Of a DNA stretch of 6,213 nucleotides, positions 5,027 to 6,213 are shown piece by piece. The position numbers and the translations under genes were made by a program. How positions within the stretch are numbered: the first letter of the stretch is position 1; every line of letters begins with the position of its first letter. The notes beneath the pieces were generated by a model that worked only from the letters and a program-made list of their open reading frames with translations, was not told where the DNA came from and did no database searches. Origin of the DNA: an uncultured Bacilli bacterium (GTDB lineage: Bacteria; Bacillota_I; Bacilli_A; RFN20; CAG-826). The stretch is from positions 1 through 6,213 of the forward strand of contig CALVMF010000063.1 of NCBI GenBank assembly GCA_944342125.1, read 5' to 3'.

Positions 5027-6213
5027 TTACTTTCTATGGCCACCAATTTGGTTATGCCTTTCTTTAATGGTAGATTCTTTTAATAAACTTGATCCTTTTA
5101 AAACTTTGTTTTTGCCATACTTAAGATATATTTCATCAAGTGCACGATAAAGATTTCTTTCTTTATCAATCGCTTCAAGATTTTTAAATAAGGAAAGTTG
5201 TTCACTTTTTCGTTCAACAAGTCCACCAAAAGAAATACCAATCTGTCTTATAAAACCATCCTTTACATAGGTATCAAATAGATAAAGGATAGCGTTATTT
5301 AAATCACTATTTAAATCCGTAGCTTCAACCTTTAATTGATGGGAGAAGGGTGGTAATGAAGAACCAAACGAATAGCGAATCATTAAGGAAACGCCAGTCG
5401 CTTTTAGATGAGTTTGCCTTAATCTAATGCAAAGCTCATCGCACATTTCACTTAAAACAGTTCTTGTTTCTTTAGGTGTGTAATCTCTCATTAAAACTTG
5501 ACCAAGTGAAAGGTTTTTATTAACTGGTATATATTTATCACGTATATCGCTTTCATCACGACCATTGCAGTGTTCATATATGTCTTCACCTAATATTCCA
5601 AATTTATCAATAAGAATGTCTTTAGAGTAGTGGGCGACATCATAAACCGTATAAAGACCTAATTGATTTAAGCGTTGTTCAAAGCCTCTTGATATTCCCC
5701 GAATTTCACTAAGTGGTTTAATTGGCCAAAGTTTCGTTGGCACATCTTTATACTCCCATACAGCAATAAAATCTTTAGCATTTTTTGCTTCTTTATCATC
5801 GGCAAGTTTAGCTAAAAACATATTTGGTCCTATACCACAGGTTCCGATTAAACCAGTTTGATCTTTTATTTTTTTGAGTATTTTTTTGCAAAGTTCTACT
5901 GGCGTACATTTATATAATTTTAAATACGGACCAAGATTTAAAAATGATTCATCGATTGAATAAACGTGTAGATCTTCCTTACCTACAAAGTCTAGAAAAA
6001 TCGAAACAACTTCAGCGCTCTTTTTAACATATTTTTCCATTTGAGGTTTAGCATAAATCATCCCAGGAATATTTTGCGGAAGATCTCTTCGCCTTAACCT
6101 CGATGGAACACCTAAACTTTTTAGATATGGCGATACACTTAAAACAATGGTTGCTCCTTTTCTTTCAGTATCCGTTACAGCTAAAGGAGTAGTGAAAGGG
6201 TCAAGACCTCTTT
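5027..6213 (-). CDS. Y-family DNA polymerase, UvrX/YqjW-like (N-terminus cut by window)
   Basis: Upstream of the Met codon at 6061 the frame stays open to the right edge for 50 more codons with clear family sequence (RGLDPFTTPLAVTDTERKG, then SRLRRRDLPQNIPGMIYAKP), so that Met is internal. About 394 residues are visible. Order: late fingers/palm with the catalytic acidic pair in HVYSIDESFLNLG (Asp87, Glu88 of the visible part); GIGPNMFLAKLADDKEAKN; thumb helix-hairpin-helix around IKPLSEIRGISRGFEQRL; little finger from about 230 to 335; beta-clamp-binding motif QLSLF (338-342); and a tail ending ERHNQIGGHRK typical of UvrX/YqjW relatives of UmuC. These enzymes copy past DNA lesions with low fidelity and are often SOS-controlled. 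The promoter, start and first catalytic Asp lie outside the window, so an SOS box cannot be checked. The gene looks intact where visible and has an ordinary TAA stop. Confidence 0.93.
   Translation of the reverse strand, partial: RGLDPFTTPLAVTDTERKGATIVLSVSPYLKSLGVPSRLRRRDLPQNIPGMIYAKPQMEKYVKKSAEVVSIFLDFVGKEDLHVYSIDESFLNLGPYLKLYKCTPVELCKKILKKIKDQTGLIGTCGIGPNMFLAKLADDKEAKNAKDFIAVWEYKDVPTKLWPIKPLSEIRGISRGFEQRLNQLGLYTVYDVAHYSKDILIDKFGILGEDIYEHCNGRDESDIRDKYIPVNKNLSLGQVLMRDYTPKETRTVLSEMCDELCIRLRQTHLKATGVSLMIRYSFGSSLPPFSHQLKVEATDLNSDLNNAILYLFDTYVKDGFIRQIGISFGGLVERKSEQLSLFKNLEAIDKERNLYRALDEIYLKYGKNKVLKGSSLLKESTIKERHNQIGGHRK

Noticed and set aside
5027..6061. Met at 6061 as the true start of the Y-family polymerase
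   Set aside because: Fifty upstream in-frame codons carry clear family sequence and reach the window edge.

Overview
The window is AT-rich (roughly two thirds A+T by eye) and looks like chromosomal DNA of a low-GC Bacillota, probably an uncultivated Bacilli, Erysipelotrichia or RF39-type gut lineage. The S4 protein is of the Firmicutes type, and the Y-family polymerase has the UvrX/YqjW-like C-terminus. The genetic code appears standard: Trp is TGG, and one gene ends in TGA inside an ATGA overlap, which argues against the Mycoplasma code. The lineage is inference; the window has no taxonomic marker beyond rpsD.

Layout. (1) 1-561, plus strand: C-terminal part of a DUF368/PopT-type polyprenyl-phosphate transporter, cut by the left edge. 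(2) 558-1661, minus: alkaline-phosphatase-superfamily phosphodiesterase, converging on gene 1 so that both TAA stops share one TTAA. (3) 1692-1720: intrinsic terminator for rpsD. (4) 1743-2369, minus: rpsD (ribosomal protein S4) with a strong ribosome binding site and a perfect 15-bp palindrome just upstream. (5) about 2402-2575, minus: gene-free but highly self-complementary RNA, rod-shaped with an internal bubble. It is either a 6S-like RNA or a structured rpsD leader. (6) 2631-4321, minus: a two-gene, ATGA-coupled operon. It encodes an HTH-DUF3990 (ADP-ribosyltransferase-like) putative toxin, followed by a protein joining an antitoxin-like N-terminal domain to an inorganic-pyrophosphatase-like C-terminal domain. 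(7) 4322-4411: divergent intergenic region with an 8-bp direct repeat. (8) 4412-4915, plus: SdpI-family membrane protein. (9) 5027-6213, minus: Y-family DNA polymerase, cut by the right edge.

How it fits together. The flanks (rpsD, polymerase, envelope lipid carrier transporter) are housekeeping or repair genes. The middle (2631-4915) reads as an accessory module: a self-regulating toxin-antitoxin-like operon divergent from an SdpI-type gene. The most interesting item is the second operon gene, where a pyrophosphatase-like fold is fused to the presumed antitoxin of a putative NAD-using toxin. The second is the folded RNA upstream of rpsD.
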